DNA from: Capnocytophaga sp. oral taxon 878
Lineage (GTDB): Bacteria > Bacteroidota > Bacteroidia > Flavobacteriales > Flavobacteriaceae
Length of the DNA: 64,000 nucleotides
Direction: 5' to 3'
Assembly (NCBI RefSeq): GCF_002999135.1
Contig: NZ_CP027229.1
Coordinates: 2,889,501-2,953,500 of the forward strand
Shown here: piece by piece, positions 1 through 9,424 of the stretch
How positions within the stretch are numbered: position 1 is the stretch's first letter
Layout: each line of letters opens with the position of its first letter
The notes under the pieces: generated by a model
What the model was told of the DNA's origin: nothing
Databases searched by the model: none
The model's input: the letters and a program-made list of their open reading frames with translations, nothing else
Position numbers and translations under genes: made by a program

Positions 1-1
1 G

Positions 2-238
2 TATTATAATAACACTATAGTGAGCATAGATGAGGATAATGAGGCATATTTGAACAGAGAAGCTTTTCAGTATGTAGATCTTTGGCTATGGAAAGTGGAG
101 AACTATTTTCCGTCGGTATTAGATGAGCTAGGTAGAGGGGAAACCTTGGAAGATAATGATTTTTATAACGGAATAATAGAGGCGGAGGAAAGGCTTAAGG
201 AGTTTAGTTACTGTCGTTTTTTTAGGGTGGATAAGTAA
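2..238 (+). CDS. C-terminal part of an unknown protein, cut by window edge
   Basis: The reading frame is open to the left edge (codons Tyr-Tyr-Asn-Asn-Thr-Ile precede a possible GTG at 20), so this is most likely the last 78 residues of a longer protein. It is acidic (many Glu/Asp) with aromatic residues (WLWKVENYF) and a short basic end. I do not recognise the family. Small acidic proteins of this kind can be immunity or hypothetical proteins, but nothing here proves a role. It is followed by a promoter for the next gene. Confidence 0.5.
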   Translation, partial: YYNNTIVSIDEDNEAYLNREAFQYVDLWLWKVENYFPSVLDELGRGETLEDNDFYNGIIEAEERLKEFSYCRFFRVDK

Positions 239-277
239 TGTTTTTTTGAGAATATTGAAAATAAATGCTTGAAAAAT

Positions 278-308
278 TTGCGAATAAACTAATTAAAGCG
301 TAATTTTG
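278..308 (+). promoter_or_regulatory. Bacteroidota-type promoter for the DUF3829 lipoprotein gene
   Basis: TTG at 278-280, a 20-nt spacer, then TAATTTTG at 301-308, matching the TTG / TAnnTTTG pattern of the primary sigma factor in Bacteroidota. It lies 31 nt before the start codon. Confidence 0.65.
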
Positions 309-339
309 CGGCATATTTAACAAATTAACTTAAATACAA

Positions 340-1263
340 ATGAGAAAAATTATTCTTGCCTTGGCTGTAGTAGGGGCATTCCTTACCGGCTGTAATTCAA
401 ACGGATCAAAAGCAGGTGGAGCTGGCGAAGTAGGCAGCAAAGACCAAGCTAATGAAATTATTGGTTTTTATAACGATGCGTTAGAAGCATCAAAAAACTA
501 CAATGGTGGTATTATATCACGAGGGGAAGACTACCTTGAGGATGCTGATGAGTATGTGCAAAAAGCATTGAAAAAGGATTGGGCTAACAAACCAATTTTA
601 GTAGACACGTATCATGACTTTGGTGATAAATCAAAGGCGACTCCTACAGATGCTTTTGGCGATAAGAAGGAAGCGATAGCTAAAGACTTCAGTGAGCTTA
701 AAACTCATGCTCAGGAAGTGAGGAAGCTTTTGCAAGAAGTGAAATCACACTTGGACAGTGAAGACTTTAAAGATGATAAAGGCGCTAAATTTGCTGAGTT
801 AAAACAAAAAGCATTTGTTGAAATAGAGGCTTTTAGACAAGCACGTACTAAGCTTTTTGATGAAATGGAAGGTATTGTAGAGAATGCAGAGGGTATCATT
901 CTTGAAGATCACCCATTGAAAGAGAATATTTTGTCATCTAAGAAATTATTGGCCGTAGCTGGTGATTTTATTGATGAAGTAGTGGCGCAATCGGAAGCTA
1001 ATAAGGTAGATGCTGATAAATTGGAAGCTACTTACAAAACAATAGAAGCGCAATTGGCTAATAACCAAAAGATAGAAGTAAAAGATGCTTCAGCTAAATC
1101 TAGCTACGAAAATCTTAATAAAGAAGCAGATGAGTATTTAGGGGCTTTGCGCAAATTTATCCGTGACACTAAAGAAAAGAAAAAATTTGAAGAGAATGGC
1201 TTCAACCAAGTAGATCGCGCTTATCAATCATTAGTAAGTGCTTATAATAGTTTTGTGAATTAG
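340..1263 (+). CDS. DUF3829-like lipoprotein
   Basis: A 307-residue exported lipoprotein. The N-terminus has a signal peptide and a lipobox (LTGC, Cys18) followed by a Gly/Ser-rich tether. The rest is Glu/Lys-rich and looks mostly helical. The start (FYNDALEASKNYN) and C-terminal third resemble the DUF3829 (YiiG-like) family, whose function is unknown. It has its own promoter and a strong terminator, so it is a single-gene unit. I infer a periplasmic or outer-membrane-anchored helical protein. The family call is by recognition only. Confidence 0.65.
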   Translation: MRKIILALAVVGAFLTGCNSNGSKAGGAGEVGSKDQANEIIGFYNDALEASKNYNGGIISRGEDYLEDADEYVQKALKKDWANKPILVDTYHDFGDKSKATPTDAFGDKKEAIAKDFSELKTHAQEVRKLLQEVKSHLDSEDFKDDKGAKFAELKQKAFVEIEAFRQARTKLFDEMEGIVENAEGIILEDHPLKENILSSKKLLAVAGDFIDEVVAQSEANKVDADKLEATYKTIEAQLANNQKIEVKDASAKSSYENLNKEADEYLGALRKFIRDTKEKKKFEENGFNQVDRAYQSLVSAYNSFVN

Positions 1264-1296
1264 AAACAAACTGTTTTTAATTGTTATTAACAAAGG

Positions 1297-1328
1297 AGCT
1301 GCTGGGCGAAAGTTCGGCAGCTTTTTTG
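1297..1328 (+). terminator. Rho-independent terminator
   Basis: Stem AGCTGC...GCAGCT extends inward through G-U and G-C pairs to a GAAA tetraloop, followed by TTTTTT. It ends the DUF3829 lipoprotein transcript and separates it from rpoC. Confidence 0.85.
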
Positions 1329-1447
1329 TTGGTTATGAGAGGGGAAGGACGGGGTTGGGGTTGTATTAGGGGAGGATACTGGGTGTTATAAAGTATTAAT
1401 ATTCAAGGATGTAAGAAAAACAGTAAAAAATTCTTCTAAAAAAATTG

Positions 1448-1477
1448 TTGTTAATTAAAAAAATAGTTGTACTTTTG
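1448..1477 (+). promoter_or_regulatory. Promoter directly upstream of rpoC
   Basis: TTG at 1448-1450, a 19-nt spacer and TACTTTTG at 1470-1477, a perfect TAnnTTTG. It shows that rpoC is transcribed from its own promoter and not as the distal gene of an rpoB-rpoC operon. Confidence 0.75.
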
Positions 1478-1558
1478 CACGATATTTTGTAATTGGGCGT
1501 TATTGGGAGGGCTCCTAATATGCGCCTGAATAAACTTATTTATACTCACCATAACAAT

Positions 1559-4500
1559 ATGGCAAAAGAAAAAAATACAGCTGTTCCAAAATTTGATAAG
1601 ATTTCAATAGGTTTGGCATCGCCTGAATCGATTTTAGCGGTTTCACGCGGTGAGGTAACTAAACCAGAAACTATCAACTATCGTACTCACAAGCCTGAAC
1701 GCGACGGGCTATTTTGTGAGCGTATTTTCGGGCCCGTAAAGGACTATGAATGTGCCTGCGGAAAGTACAAGCGTATCCGCTACAAGGGTATAGTGTGCGA
1801 CCGTTGCGGGGTGGAAGTTACCGAGAAAAAAGTACGCCGTGAGAGGGTTGGTCATATCAACCTGGTGGTACCTATTGCCCATATTTGGTATTTCCGTTCA
1901 TTGCCTAACAAGATAGGCTATTTGTTGGGACTTCCTTCCAAGAAGTTGGATATGATTATTTACTACGAGCGTTATGTAGTTATCCAACCGGGTATAGCGA
2001 AGGGGCCTGATGGTGAAGAGTTACAGTATTTGGATTTCCTTGCAGAAGAGGAATATCTTGCCATTATGGAATCACTACCTGCTGATAACCAGTATTTAGA
2101 GGATTCGGACCCTAATAAGTTTGTAGCTAAGATGGGAGCTGAGTGTTTGCTTGAACTTTTGGAACGCTTGGATCTTGATGCTTTGTCGTACGAACTAAGG
2201 CATAAAGCTAATAATGAGAGCTCAAAACAACGCAAGACAGAAGCTTTAAAACGCTTGCAAGTGGTGGAGGCTTTTCGTGAATCGCAAAGGAATCGTGAGA
2301 ATAAACCAGAGTGGATGATTATGAAAGTGATTCCGGTTATTCCGCCTGAATTGCGTCCGTTAGTGCCTTTGGATGGAGGACGTTTTGCTACATCAGACCT
2401 TAATGACCTTTACCGGCGTGTGATTATTCGTAATAACCGTTTGAAACGCTTGATGGAGATTAAAGCGCCAGATGTGATTTTGCGTAATGAGAAACGTATG
2501 CTACAAGAGTCGGTAGATTCATTGTTTGACAATACTCGTAAATCATCGGCAGTAAAAACAGAGTCTAACCGTCCGTTAAAATCACTTTCAGATTCATTGA
2601 AAGGTAAGCAAGGGCGTTTCCGTCAGAACTTACTAGGTAAACGTGTAGACTACTCTGCCCGTTCGGTAATTGTGGTAGGTCCTGAATTAAAGATGTACGA
2701 ATGTGGTTTGCCTAAGAATATGGCAGCCGAACTATATAAGCCGTTTATTATCCGTAAGCTTATTGAGCGCGGTATAGTAAAAACTGTAAAATCGGCTAAG
2801 AAGATTATTGATAAAAAAGAGCCAGTAGTATGGGATATTTTGGAAAATGTGATTAAAGGTCACCCTGTGCTACTGAACCGTGCCCCCACATTGCACCGTT
2901 TGGGTATTCAGGCTTTCCAACCTAAACTTATTGAGGGGAAAGCTATCCAATTGCACCCGTTAGTATGTACGGCGTTCAATGCTGACTTTGACGGTGACCA
3001 GATGGCGGTACACTTGCCATTGGGGCCTGAAGCTATATTGGAAGCACAGCTTTTGATGTTGGCATCACATAATATTTTGAACCCTGCTAATGGTTCGCCT
3101 ATTACTGTACCTTCACAGGATATGGTTTTGGGGCTTTACTATATCACTAAAGGACGTAAATCGACTCCTGAATATCCTATAAAAGGAGAAGGACTTATAT
3201 TTTACTCTCCTGAAGAGGTGAATATTGCTTACAATGAAGGTAAATTAAGCTTAAATGCCTTTATTAAAGTACGTGTGCGTGATGTAGATGAAAATGGAGA
3301 AGTATACTATCACGTAGTAGAAACTACAACAGGGCGTATTCTATTTAATGAATTGGTGCCATTAGAAGTAGGTTATGTGAATGAGGTACTTACCAAAAAA
3401 TCATTACGTGATATTATTGGTAGAATTTTGAAAGCTACTAGTATACCTGTAACTGGTGATTTCTTGGATAAGATTAAGAATATGGGTTACCGCTTTGCCT
3501 TTAAAGGAGGTTTGTCATTCAGCTTAGGAGATATTATTATTCCGCAAGAAAAGACTGATATGATTGCTGAAGCTAATGGCTTGGTTGATGGTATTATGAT
3601 GAACTATAATATGGGGCTTATTACCAATAATGAGCGTTATAACCAAGTAATTGATGTGTGGACATCGACCAATGCACAGCTTACTGAATTGGCAATGAAA
3701 CGTATTAGTGCTGACCAACAAGGGTTTAACTCAGTGTATATGATGTTGGACTCTGGAGCTCGTGGATCAAAAGAGCAGATACGTCAGCTTACTGGTATGC
3801 GAGGTTTGATGGCTAAGCCTAAAAAATCAAATGCTGGTGGTGGTGAGATTATTGAAAACCCGATCCTTTCAAACTTTAAGGAAGGGCTATCAATCCTTGA
3901 GTACTTTATCTCGACCCACGGTGCTCGTAAAGGTTTGGCAGATACGGCTTTGAAAACTGCTGACGCGGGTTATCTTACTCGCCGTTTGGTGGATGTGTCA
4001 CAAGATGTGATTATTAATACTGAAGATTGTGGAACCTTGCGTGGAGTAGAAGTACGCGCTCTTAAGAAAAATGAAGAGGTGGTAGAAAGCCTTGGAGAAC
4101 GTATCTTAGGACGTGTATCATTACACGATGTGTACAATCCGCTTACAGAAGAACTGTTAGTAGCTGCTGGTGAAGAAATTACTGAGAAAATAGTAGATAA
4201 GATAGACGCTGCGCCTATTGATATGGTAGAAGTACGTTCGGCACTTACTTGTGAAGCTAAACATGGTATCTGTGCTAAATGTTATGGACGTAATCTATCA
4301 ACTGGACGCATGGTACAGCTTGGTGAAGCAGTAGGGGTAGTGGCAGCCCAATCAATTGGTGAGCCAGGAACCCAGCTTACACTACGTACTTTCCACGCGG
4401 GAGGGGTTGCTGGTAACGTATCAGAAGAGAATAAGACAGAAGCTCGCTTTAATGGTATTCTTGAAATAGAAGACTTGCGTGTGGTAAATAGCAAGGATAA

Positions 4501-5848
4501 TGAGGGTAATGCTGTAGATGTAGTAATCCGTTCTTCTGAGTTAAAAGTGCTAGATCCTACTACTCGTATGGTGTTACAAACACACGATATTCCTTATGGT
4601 GCTCATATCTTTGTGAAGGATAAAGATGAGGTGAAAAAAGGAGCTTTATTATTCCAATGGGATCCTTATAACGCTGTAATTATTTCGGAATTCTCAGGTA
4701 AAATAGCTTATGAAGATATTGAACAAGGTGTTACTTACCAAGTAGAAATAGATGAGCAAACAGGTTTCCAAGAAAAAGTAATTGTAGAATCACGTAATAA
4801 GAAGCTGATACCAACCCTACTAATTGTAGATAAGAATGGGGAAACACTTCGTTCTTACAACTTGCCTGTGGGCGCTCACATAATGGTGGATAACAACAGT
4901 AAGATAGAAGAGGGTAAAGTATTGGTGAAAATACCGCGTAGCTCTGCTAAGGCAGGGGATATTACTGGAGGTCTGCCTCGTGTAACTGAGTTATTTGAAG
5001 CACGTAACCCTTCTAACCCTGCTATTGTATCTGAAATTGATGGTGTGGTATCATTCGGTAAGATTAAACGTGGTAATAAAGAAGTTATTGTAACCTCTCG
5101 TTTGGGTGAAGAGCGCAAGTACTTAGTAAAACTATCAAGCCAAATATTGGTGCAAGAAAATGACTATGTACGTGCAGGTAAACCTCTGTCGGATGGTTCT
5201 GTAACGCCAGATGATATTCTGCGTATTAAAGGTCCGTCGGCAGTACAACAGTACTTGGTGAACGAGGTACAAGAGGTATACCGCTTACAAGGGGTGAAAA
5301 TTAATGATAAGCACTTTGAGGTGATTGTACGCCAGATGATGCGTAAAGTTGAAATTCAAGACCCAGGAGATACTCTTTACTTAGAAGGACAATTAGTACA
5401 TAAAGATGACTTTATTGAAGAAAACGACCGCTTATTTGGTAAGAAAGTAGTGGAAGATGCAGGGGACTCTGAAAACTTAAAAGCAGGACAGATAGTGAGC
5501 TTGCGTGAACTACGCGATGAGAACTCATTACTGAAACGTGCTGATAAGAATTTGGTGATAGCTCGTGATATTATTCCTGCTACAGCTATGCCAGTACTGC
5601 AAGGTATTACAAGGGCTTCGTTACAAACAAAATCATTCATCTCGGCAGCTTCTTTCCAAGAAACTACTAAGGTATTGAATGAAGCGGCGGTAAGTGGTAA
5701 GGTTGATTTCCTTGATGGCTTGAAGGAGAATGTTATTGTGGGACATCGTATACCTGCTGGTACAGGTCTGAAACGTTATGAGAAGCTGATAGTAGGCTCT
5801 AAGGCTGATATAGAACCACCAGTTGTTGAAAAGAAAAAATCACGATAA
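1559..5848 (+). CDS. rpoC: DNA-directed RNA polymerase subunit beta'
   Basis: Encodes the 1429-residue beta' subunit, which carries the Mg2+-binding part of the polymerase active site. The invariant NADFDGD motif is at residues 474-480. The N-terminal zinc ribbon (CACGKY...CDRCG) and the second zinc site (CGTLRG...[11 protein letters not shown]) are present. The frame is open 22 codons further upstream, but MAKEK at 1559 is chosen because it starts the conserved protein and the predicted transcript would begin at about 1483. The stop codon abuts the DUF3467 gene (TAAATG). rpoB is not upstream, where it lies in most bacteria. Confidence 0.98.
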   Translation: MAKEKNTAVPKFDKISIGLASPESILAVSRGEVTKPETINYRTHKPERDGLFCERIFGPVKDYECACGKYKRIRYKGIVCDRCGVEVTEKKVRRERVGHINLVVPIAHIWYFRSLPNKIGYLLGLPSKKLDMIIYYERYVVIQPGIAKGPDGEELQYLDFLAEEEYLAIMESLPADNQYLEDSDPNKFVAKMGAECLLELLERLDLDALSYELRHKANNESSKQRKTEALKRLQVVEAFRESQRNRENKPEWMIMKVIPVIPPELRPLVPLDGGRFATSDLNDLYRRVIIRNNRLKRLMEIKAPDVILRNEKRMLQESVDSLFDNTRKSSAVKTESNRPLKSLSDSLKGKQGRFRQNLLGKRVDYSARSVIVVGPELKMYECGLPKNMAAELYKPFIIRKLIERGIVKTVKSAKKIIDKKEPVVWDILENVIKGHPVLLNRAPTLHRLGIQAFQPKLIEGKAIQLHPLVCTAFNADFDGDQMAVHLPLGPEAILEAQLLMLASHNILNPANGSPITVPSQDMVLGLYYITKGRKSTPEYPIKGEGLIFYSPEEVNIAYNEGKLSLNAFIKVRVRDVDENGEVYYHVVETTTGRILFNELVPLEVGYVNEVLTKKSLRDIIGRILKATSIPVTGDFLDKIKNMGYRFAFKGGLSFSLGDIIIPQEKTDMIAEANGLVDGIMMNYNMGLITNNERYNQVIDVWTSTNAQLTELAMKRISADQQGFNSVYMMLDSGARGSKEQIRQLTGMRGLMAKPKKSNAGGGEIIENPILSNFKEGLSILEYFISTHGARKGLADTALKTADAGYLTRRLVDVSQDVIINTEDCGTLRGVEVRALKKNEEVVESLGERILGRVSLHDVYNPLTEELLVAAGEEITEKIVDKIDAAPIDMVEVRSALTCEAKHGICAKCYGRNLSTGRMVQLGEAVGVVAAQSIGEPGTQLTLRTFHAGGVAGNVSEENKTEARFNGILEIEDLRVVNSKDNEGNAVDVVIRSSELKVLDPTTRMVLQTHDIPYGAHIFVKDKDEVKKGALLFQWDPYNAVIISEFSGKIAYEDIEQGVTYQVEIDEQTGFQEKVIVESRNKKLIPTLLIVDKNGETLRSYNLPVGAHIMVDNNSKIEEGKVLVKIPRSSAKAGDITGGLPRVTELFEARNPSNPAIVSEIDGVVSFGKIKRGNKEVIVTSRLGEERKYLVKLSSQILVQENDYVRAGKPLSDGSVTPDDILRIKGPSAVQQYLVNEVQEVYRLQGVKINDKHFEVIVRQMMRKVEIQDPGDTLYLEGQLVHKDDFIEENDRLFGKKVVEDAGDSENLKAGQIVSLRELRDENSLLKRADKNLVIARDIIPATAMPVLQGITRASLQTKSFISAASFQETTKVLNEAAVSGKVDFLDGLKENVIVGHRIPAGTGLKRYEKLIVGSKADIEPPVVEKKKSR

Positions 5849-6175
5849 ATGGAAGATTTACAAGAAATACACGAAGGGCGTGAAAACGAAGGACTAAGTC
5901 TTGAGTTGGACGATAAAGTAGCTGAAGGCATTTACTCTAATTTGGCTGTTATTAACCACTCGGCGACTGAGTTTGTAGTTGACTTTGTAAGTGTTATGCC
6001 AGGTATGCCTAAAGGAAAGGTGCGTAGCCGTATAGTGCTAACTCCTGACCATGCCAAGCGCTTACTTAACGCTCTTGCCGATAACATTCAAAAATTTGAG
6101 AATGCTTATGGTAAAATTGTTGATAACAACAACCGCCATGCGATTCCGTTATTTGGAATGACTGGGGAAGCATAG
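5849..6175 (+). CDS. DUF3467 family protein
   Basis: A 108-residue soluble protein of the DUF3467 family, recognised by the central part (YSNLAVINHS, FVVDFVSVMPGMPKGKVRSRI, TPDHAKRLLNAL). Members of this family commonly sit directly behind rpoC in Bacteroidota. The start codon immediately follows the rpoC stop, so translation is probably coupled and dosage linked to beta'. Function unknown; the location suggests a transcription-related role, but that is inference. Confidence 0.85.
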   Translation: MEDLQEIHEGRENEGLSLELDDKVAEGIYSNLAVINHSATEFVVDFVSVMPGMPKGKVRSRIVLTPDHAKRLLNALADNIQKFENAYGKIVDNNNRHAIPLFGMTGEA

Positions 6176-6236
6176 TGGGATTAATAATTGCTTATTAGGC
6201 TATTAAAATTTAAGCCAAAAGGCAGTGAATAATATA

Positions 6237-6279
6237 ACTTTGCCAAGGACTATAAAAGGTCTTTGGCAAAGTTTTTTTA
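6237..6279 (+). terminator. Rho-independent terminator of rpoC-DUF3467
   Basis: A 14-bp stem (6237-6250 with 6259-6272, one G-U pair) closes an 8-nt loop and is followed by a run of seven T. Confidence 0.92.
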
Positions 6280-6287
6280 TGAAAATA

Positions 6288-6317
6288 TTGATATTTAGCA
6301 AATTATGTTTATCTTTG
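6288..6317 (+). promoter_or_regulatory. Promoter of the barrel-protein gene
   Basis: TTG at 6288-6290, 19-nt spacer, TATCTTTG at 6310-6317. The inferred start near 6323 leaves a leader of about 70 nt. Confidence 0.7.
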
Positions 6318-6391
6318 TACCGGAAACAGCGGAACCCGAAAAGCTTACGAGTAGGGATGACTTAAAAATAACGTTTAATTCAAATTAGAAA

Positions 6392-7006
6392 ATGAAGAAA
6401 ATTATTGCAACTTTTGCTATGGTGATAGCAATGATGGGCGTGGCTAACGCTCAAGAGTTTAAAGTAGGTGCTAAAGGAGGCTTGAACCTTGCTACTTTTG
6501 GTGATATTAGTACTGGTGTAGTTAAAACTAGTTTTGGTTTTAAACCTAGTTATTATTTTGGAGCTTTTATTGAATATGGCTTTAACGAACAACTTTGGGC
6601 AGAAGTAGGTATAGCTTATTCTTCACAAGGAGCTAAAACAAAATCTGTTGAAACAACTTTGGGAGGGATTAGTGTAAAAACAGATGTTAGTGATACATCT
6701 ACAACTATAAACCAGCTAAATGTGCCTATCTGGCTGAAATATGACATTGCAGGATTCCGCCCTAAAGTAGGTGTTAACTTAGGTTTTGCTGCTAATGCTA
6801 AAGGTACAGTAGGAAGCAATAGCACTACTATTGATTTAGACAAAACATTTGATTTTGGTGCTGCGCTTGGTGCTGAATATAACTTCCCTATGGGCTTATT
6901 TGTAGAGGCAGCGTATACTCACGGCTTTACTGAAATAACTAGTAAAGGGGCTAATAAAGGTTTTAAAAACCGTGTGGTACAAATAGGTGTAGGTTATAAA
7001 TTTTAA
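6392..7006 (+). CDS. PorT-like outer-membrane beta-barrel protein
   Basis: A 204-residue protein with a signal peptide (cleavage after ANA-Q near residue 20) and alternating hydrophobic strands rich in Gly, Tyr and Phe. The pattern KVGAKGGLNLATFG at the start and a final strand ending in YKF fit the outer-membrane barrel families (PorT/OMP_b-brl) that are abundant in Bacteroidota. The C-terminal aromatic residue suits recognition by the BAM machinery. It is a single-gene unit with its own promoter and terminator. Ligand or role cannot be told from sequence. Confidence 0.8.
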   Translation: MKKIIATFAMVIAMMGVANAQEFKVGAKGGLNLATFGDISTGVVKTSFGFKPSYYFGAFIEYGFNEQLWAEVGIAYSSQGAKTKSVETTLGGISVKTDVSDTSTTINQLNVPIWLKYDIAGFRPKVGVNLGFAANAKGTVGSNSTTIDLDKTFDFGAALGAEYNFPMGLFVEAAYTHGFTEITSKGANKGFKNRVVQIGVGYKF

Positions 7007-7043
7007 TTAGTAGCTTGCTAATTATTTACAGCTCTTTACAAGG

Positions 7044-7083
7044 AGGCTGTCTGAAAACAAAGTTTTTGGACAGCCTTTTTTTT
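7044..7083 (+). terminator. Rho-independent terminator
   Basis: AGGCTGTC (7044-7051) pairs with GACAGCCT (7069-7076) around an A-rich loop, followed by a run of T. Confidence 0.88.
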
Positions 7084-7211
7084 ATGGGATTGGGTGTAAG
7101 ATTTTTTGGTGGATAAAAGGTGAAGTGGTGTGGGAGTACTTTTCTTGGGTTTTGGGAGAAAAGATTTATTGCTTTTTGGTAGCTTGGTAGATGTTGGGGG
7201 ATTTTAGTTAT

Positions 7212-7255
7212 CCTTCGTTTATAGTTCGTTTATCCTTCGTTATTCGTTCGTTCAT
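7212..7255 (+). repeat. Dispersed 11-bp-period repeat, copy 1
   Basis: Units CCTTCGTTTAT, AGTTCGTTTAT, a CCTTCGTTAT-like unit shortened by 2 nt, and CGTTCGTTCAT. Sister copies lie at 35597, 46162 and 55599, all in the same orientation. Confidence 0.85.
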
Positions 7256-7420
7256 CTGATTGAATGGTTATTTTTTTGTTGGGGGGATTTTGGCAGTCTG
7301 TTTTAGGTGGGGTAGTTGGATAGTGTTGGACAAGTTAGTTTGGAATTGGTGCTATTGAAGGGTAACTTTAAAAAGTATTTTAGGATGGATTGGGCAGTAG
7401 GGGTTAATTATTTATTATTC

Positions 7421-7451
7421 TTGGCTAATTGATAATTGTTTTGTACATTTG
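7421..7451 (+). promoter_or_regulatory. Promoter of the pentaheme cytochrome gene
   Basis: TTG at 7421-7423, a 20-nt spacer and TACATTTG at 7444-7451. The inferred transcript begins only about 13 nt before the TTG start codon at 7470. Confidence 0.65.
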
Positions 7452-7469
7452 CCGAAAAAATAAGCTCTT

Positions 7470-8159
7470 TTGAAGAAAATCATTCTTACTATAATAATTG
7501 TTTTTGGCTTTTTAGCTACTACATATCTGCTATACTCTTATTTGATGCAAATAGGTGTAGATGAGGGGTATGAGCCTGTGCAGCCTATTCATTTTTCGCA
7601 TAAAATACATGCGGGTGATAATCAAATAGATTGTAAATACTGTCATTCGGCAGCAAGAAGCTCGGCTGTGGCGGGGGTGCCTTCGCTGAATGTGTGTATG
7701 GGTTGCCATAATACGATTTCGGAATATGAGGGTGAGGAAGATCTTGCTAACGGCTATACTAAAGATTTTTATACGGCTGAAATTAAAAAGTTATATACGG
7801 CTGTTGGTTGGGATGAACAGCAGTTTAAGTACACAGGTAAAGAGCAGGCGGTAGAATGGATACGTATTCATAAGTTGCCTGATTTTACTTATTTTAATCA
7901 TTCCCAGCATGTGACAGTAGCAGGACTTAAATGTGATGCTTGCCATGGGGCAGTTGATAAAATGGAGGTAGTACGCCAGGAAGCACCACTTACAATGGGT
8001 TGGTGTGTGGAGTGCCATCGTACAAGCAAGGTGAATATGGAACATCCTTATTATGCCAACTATGAGCAGGTGCACCGCCAGTTGGCCAAAACAATGCAGC
8101 TTGATTCGCTTACGGTGGAGCATTTGGGAGGATTGGAGTGTGCAAAATGTCATTATTAA
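7470..8159 (+). CDS. Pentaheme c-type cytochrome, ActA-like (orphan)
   Basis: A 229-residue membrane-anchored multiheme cytochrome. Residues 1-27 form one membrane segment. Five CxxCH heme sites follow: CKYCH, CMGCH, CDACH, CVECH and CAKCH, the last at the very end. The spacing and the phrases HFSHKIHAG, YFNHSQHV and GLECAKCHY resemble the multiheme part of ActA from alternative complex III, the quinol-oxidising complex of many Bacteroidota. It should act outside the inner membrane. The TTG start at 7470 is forced by an in-frame stop at 7461. None of actB-actF follows, so it is either an orphan subunit or a separate electron carrier. Confidence 0.8.
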   Translation: MKKIILTIIIVFGFLATTYLLYSYLMQIGVDEGYEPVQPIHFSHKIHAGDNQIDCKYCHSAARSSAVAGVPSLNVCMGCHNTISEYEGEEDLANGYTKDFYTAEIKKLYTAVGWDEQQFKYTGKEQAVEWIRIHKLPDFTYFNHSQHVTVAGLKCDACHGAVDKMEVVRQEAPLTMGWCVECHRTSKVNMEHPYYANYEQVHRQLAKTMQLDSLTVEHLGGLECAKCHY

Positions 8160-8257
8160 GCTTTTGGCTGTATCTTGCAAAAAGAGTTATAGAATTGGCT
8201 TAAAAATGTTGTTTGAGTTAAATGTAAATGTTGTTGGTGAAGTGAAAGAGAATATAA

Positions 8258-8947
8258 ATGATGCTGAATGATTTAACCTCTATATTATTAGTAAAATACT
8301 GTTTGGGCTGCGGTAGAATATTGCAGAAGCAAGAACAGGTTCTGTGCTTGGGGTGTAGAGAACGGCTTTGTGAAACGGGATTTGAGCAAGTGCCACATAA
8401 CCCATTGGAGCAGCTTCTTTCACACAGGTGTGAGTTAAATGCAGCTACATCTTTATTCTTCTTTGAAAAGAATAAATTGGCACAGCTTTTGATACATAAG
8501 TTAAAGTACGAAGGGCAGGAACAAGTAGGACGTTGGCTGGGCTTGTGGTTAGGCAGGCGTCTTGCTCAAAGTCGCCAATTTGAAGGTGTTGAAATGGTAG
8601 TACCTGTGCCTCTGCACCCAAAAAAGCTGCACAAACGTGGTTATAATCAGGTAACTAAGCTTGGTAAAGCCATTGCAGAGACTATGGGTGTTGTTTTTGA
8701 TGATAACTTATTGGTGAAAAAGACAGCGAGCACTACCCAAACTCACAAATTTGTATGGAAGCGATATGATGAGAATGATCATATTTTTGCAATACAAAAC
8801 CCTCAAAAATTAGCTACTAAGCACATTTTATTGGTAGATGATGTAATTACTACAGGATCAACAATTGAACGTTGTTATCAAGCATTAATGGATGCAGAAG
8901 ATGTGAAAGTAAGTGTTGCTTCTATAGCTTGTGCTATAATAAGTTAA
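8258..8947 (+). CDS. comF: ComF family phosphoribosyltransferase-like protein
   Basis: A 229-residue ComF/GntX-type protein. The N-terminus has a four-cysteine zinc-binding motif (CLGC...CLGC). The C-terminal half is a type I phosphoribosyltransferase fold with the PRPP loop LVDDVITTGST near residues 190-200 and the family motif KRGYNQ. In naturally competent bacteria ComF helps single-stranded DNA enter the cytoplasm and works with DprA, which is encoded at 17554. Whether this organism takes up DNA cannot be told from the window. Confidence 0.88.
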   Translation: MMLNDLTSILLVKYCLGCGRILQKQEQVLCLGCRERLCETGFEQVPHNPLEQLLSHRCELNAATSLFFFEKNKLAQLLIHKLKYEGQEQVGRWLGLWLGRRLAQSRQFEGVEMVVPVPLHPKKLHKRGYNQVTKLGKAIAETMGVVFDDNLLVKKTASTTQTHKFVWKRYDENDHIFAIQNPQKLATKHILLVDDVITTGSTIERCYQALMDAEDVKVSVASIACAIIS

Positions 8948-8982
8948 AAAATAAGGATAGTAAATAATAAAAAAATAAATAT

Positions 8983-9294
8983 ATGAAGAAAGCTTTGAAA
9001 ATGATGGCAGTAGCATTTGTACTATTTGCTTTTGCTGGTAATGTAAGTGCGGCTACTTTAAGTGTAGCTGGCGTAACTAAGTGTGTTTCTGTTGACCAAG
9101 ATGGTAATGGGGGCGTAAAAGTGAAAAAGAGCTGCGATAAAGACGGTGATAAAAAAGAATGCAGCAAAGACAAAAAAGAATGCAGTAAGGATAAAAAATC
9201 TTGTAGCAAAGACAAAAAAGAATGCAATAAAGATAAAAAATCTTGCTGCAAAAAAGGAGGAGACAAAAAAGAAACCTCACAAAAAGCAGAATAA
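8983..9294 (+). CDS. Small secreted Cys/Lys/Asp repeat protein
   Basis: A 103-residue exported protein: signal peptide (about 1-23, VSA-A), a short globular stretch, then from about residue 50 tandem heptapeptides of the type KECSKDK / KSCSKDK with one Cys per unit, ending in KKGG and a Lys/Glu tail. The DNA shows the same 21-bp repetition. Regularly spaced Cys in a charged chain could bind metal or form disulfides, but no family was recognised. It resembles low-complexity periplasmic proteins in other flavobacteria. It is followed by a terminator. Confidence 0.7.
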   Translation: MKKALKMMAVAFVLFAFAGNVSAATLSVAGVTKCVSVDQDGNGGVKVKKSCDKDGDKKECSKDKKECSKDKKSCSKDKKECNKDKKSCCKKGGDKKETSQKAE

Positions 9295-9341
9295 TTTTTC
9301 TTTCATACATCTTTTTAAAACTGTAGATAACAGAGGAAAAG

Positions 9342-9369
9342 ACCTTAGCATTGGCTGCTGAGGTTTTTT
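9342..9369 (+). terminator. Rho-independent terminator
   Basis: ACCTTAGCA (9342-9350) pairs with TGCTGAGGT (9356-9364) over a 5-nt loop, followed by TTTTTT. Confidence 0.85.
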
Positions 9370-9424
9370 GCTATGAAATAAAGTAGCAAAATTCAAGGAG
9401 TAAGAACTCATACCCATTTTAGGA

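Larger units (their letters stand above)
7007..7469 (+). other. 463-bp gene-free stretch with G-rich strand and 11-bp repeats
   Basis: It holds the terminator of the barrel gene, a G-rich tract on the + strand with long T runs, one copy of the dispersed 11-bp-period repeat, a second G-rich tract, and the promoter of the cytochrome gene. I see no conserved coding frame. Confidence 0.6.

Noticed and set aside
1493..1558. Longer RpoC start at 1493
   Set aside because: The extra 22 residues are not RpoC-like, and the inferred transcription start near 1483 would leave only about 10 nt of leader; the ATG at 1559 starts the conserved protein.
7791..8180. Open frame on the - strand opposite the cytochrome gene
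   Set aside because: It is a shadow of the pentaheme gene, whose five CxxCH motifs clearly define the coding strand.
9077..9361. Open frames in other phases over the Cys/Lys repeat
   Set aside because: They arise from the A-rich repeat DNA; only the frame from 8983 has a signal peptide and regular heptapeptides.
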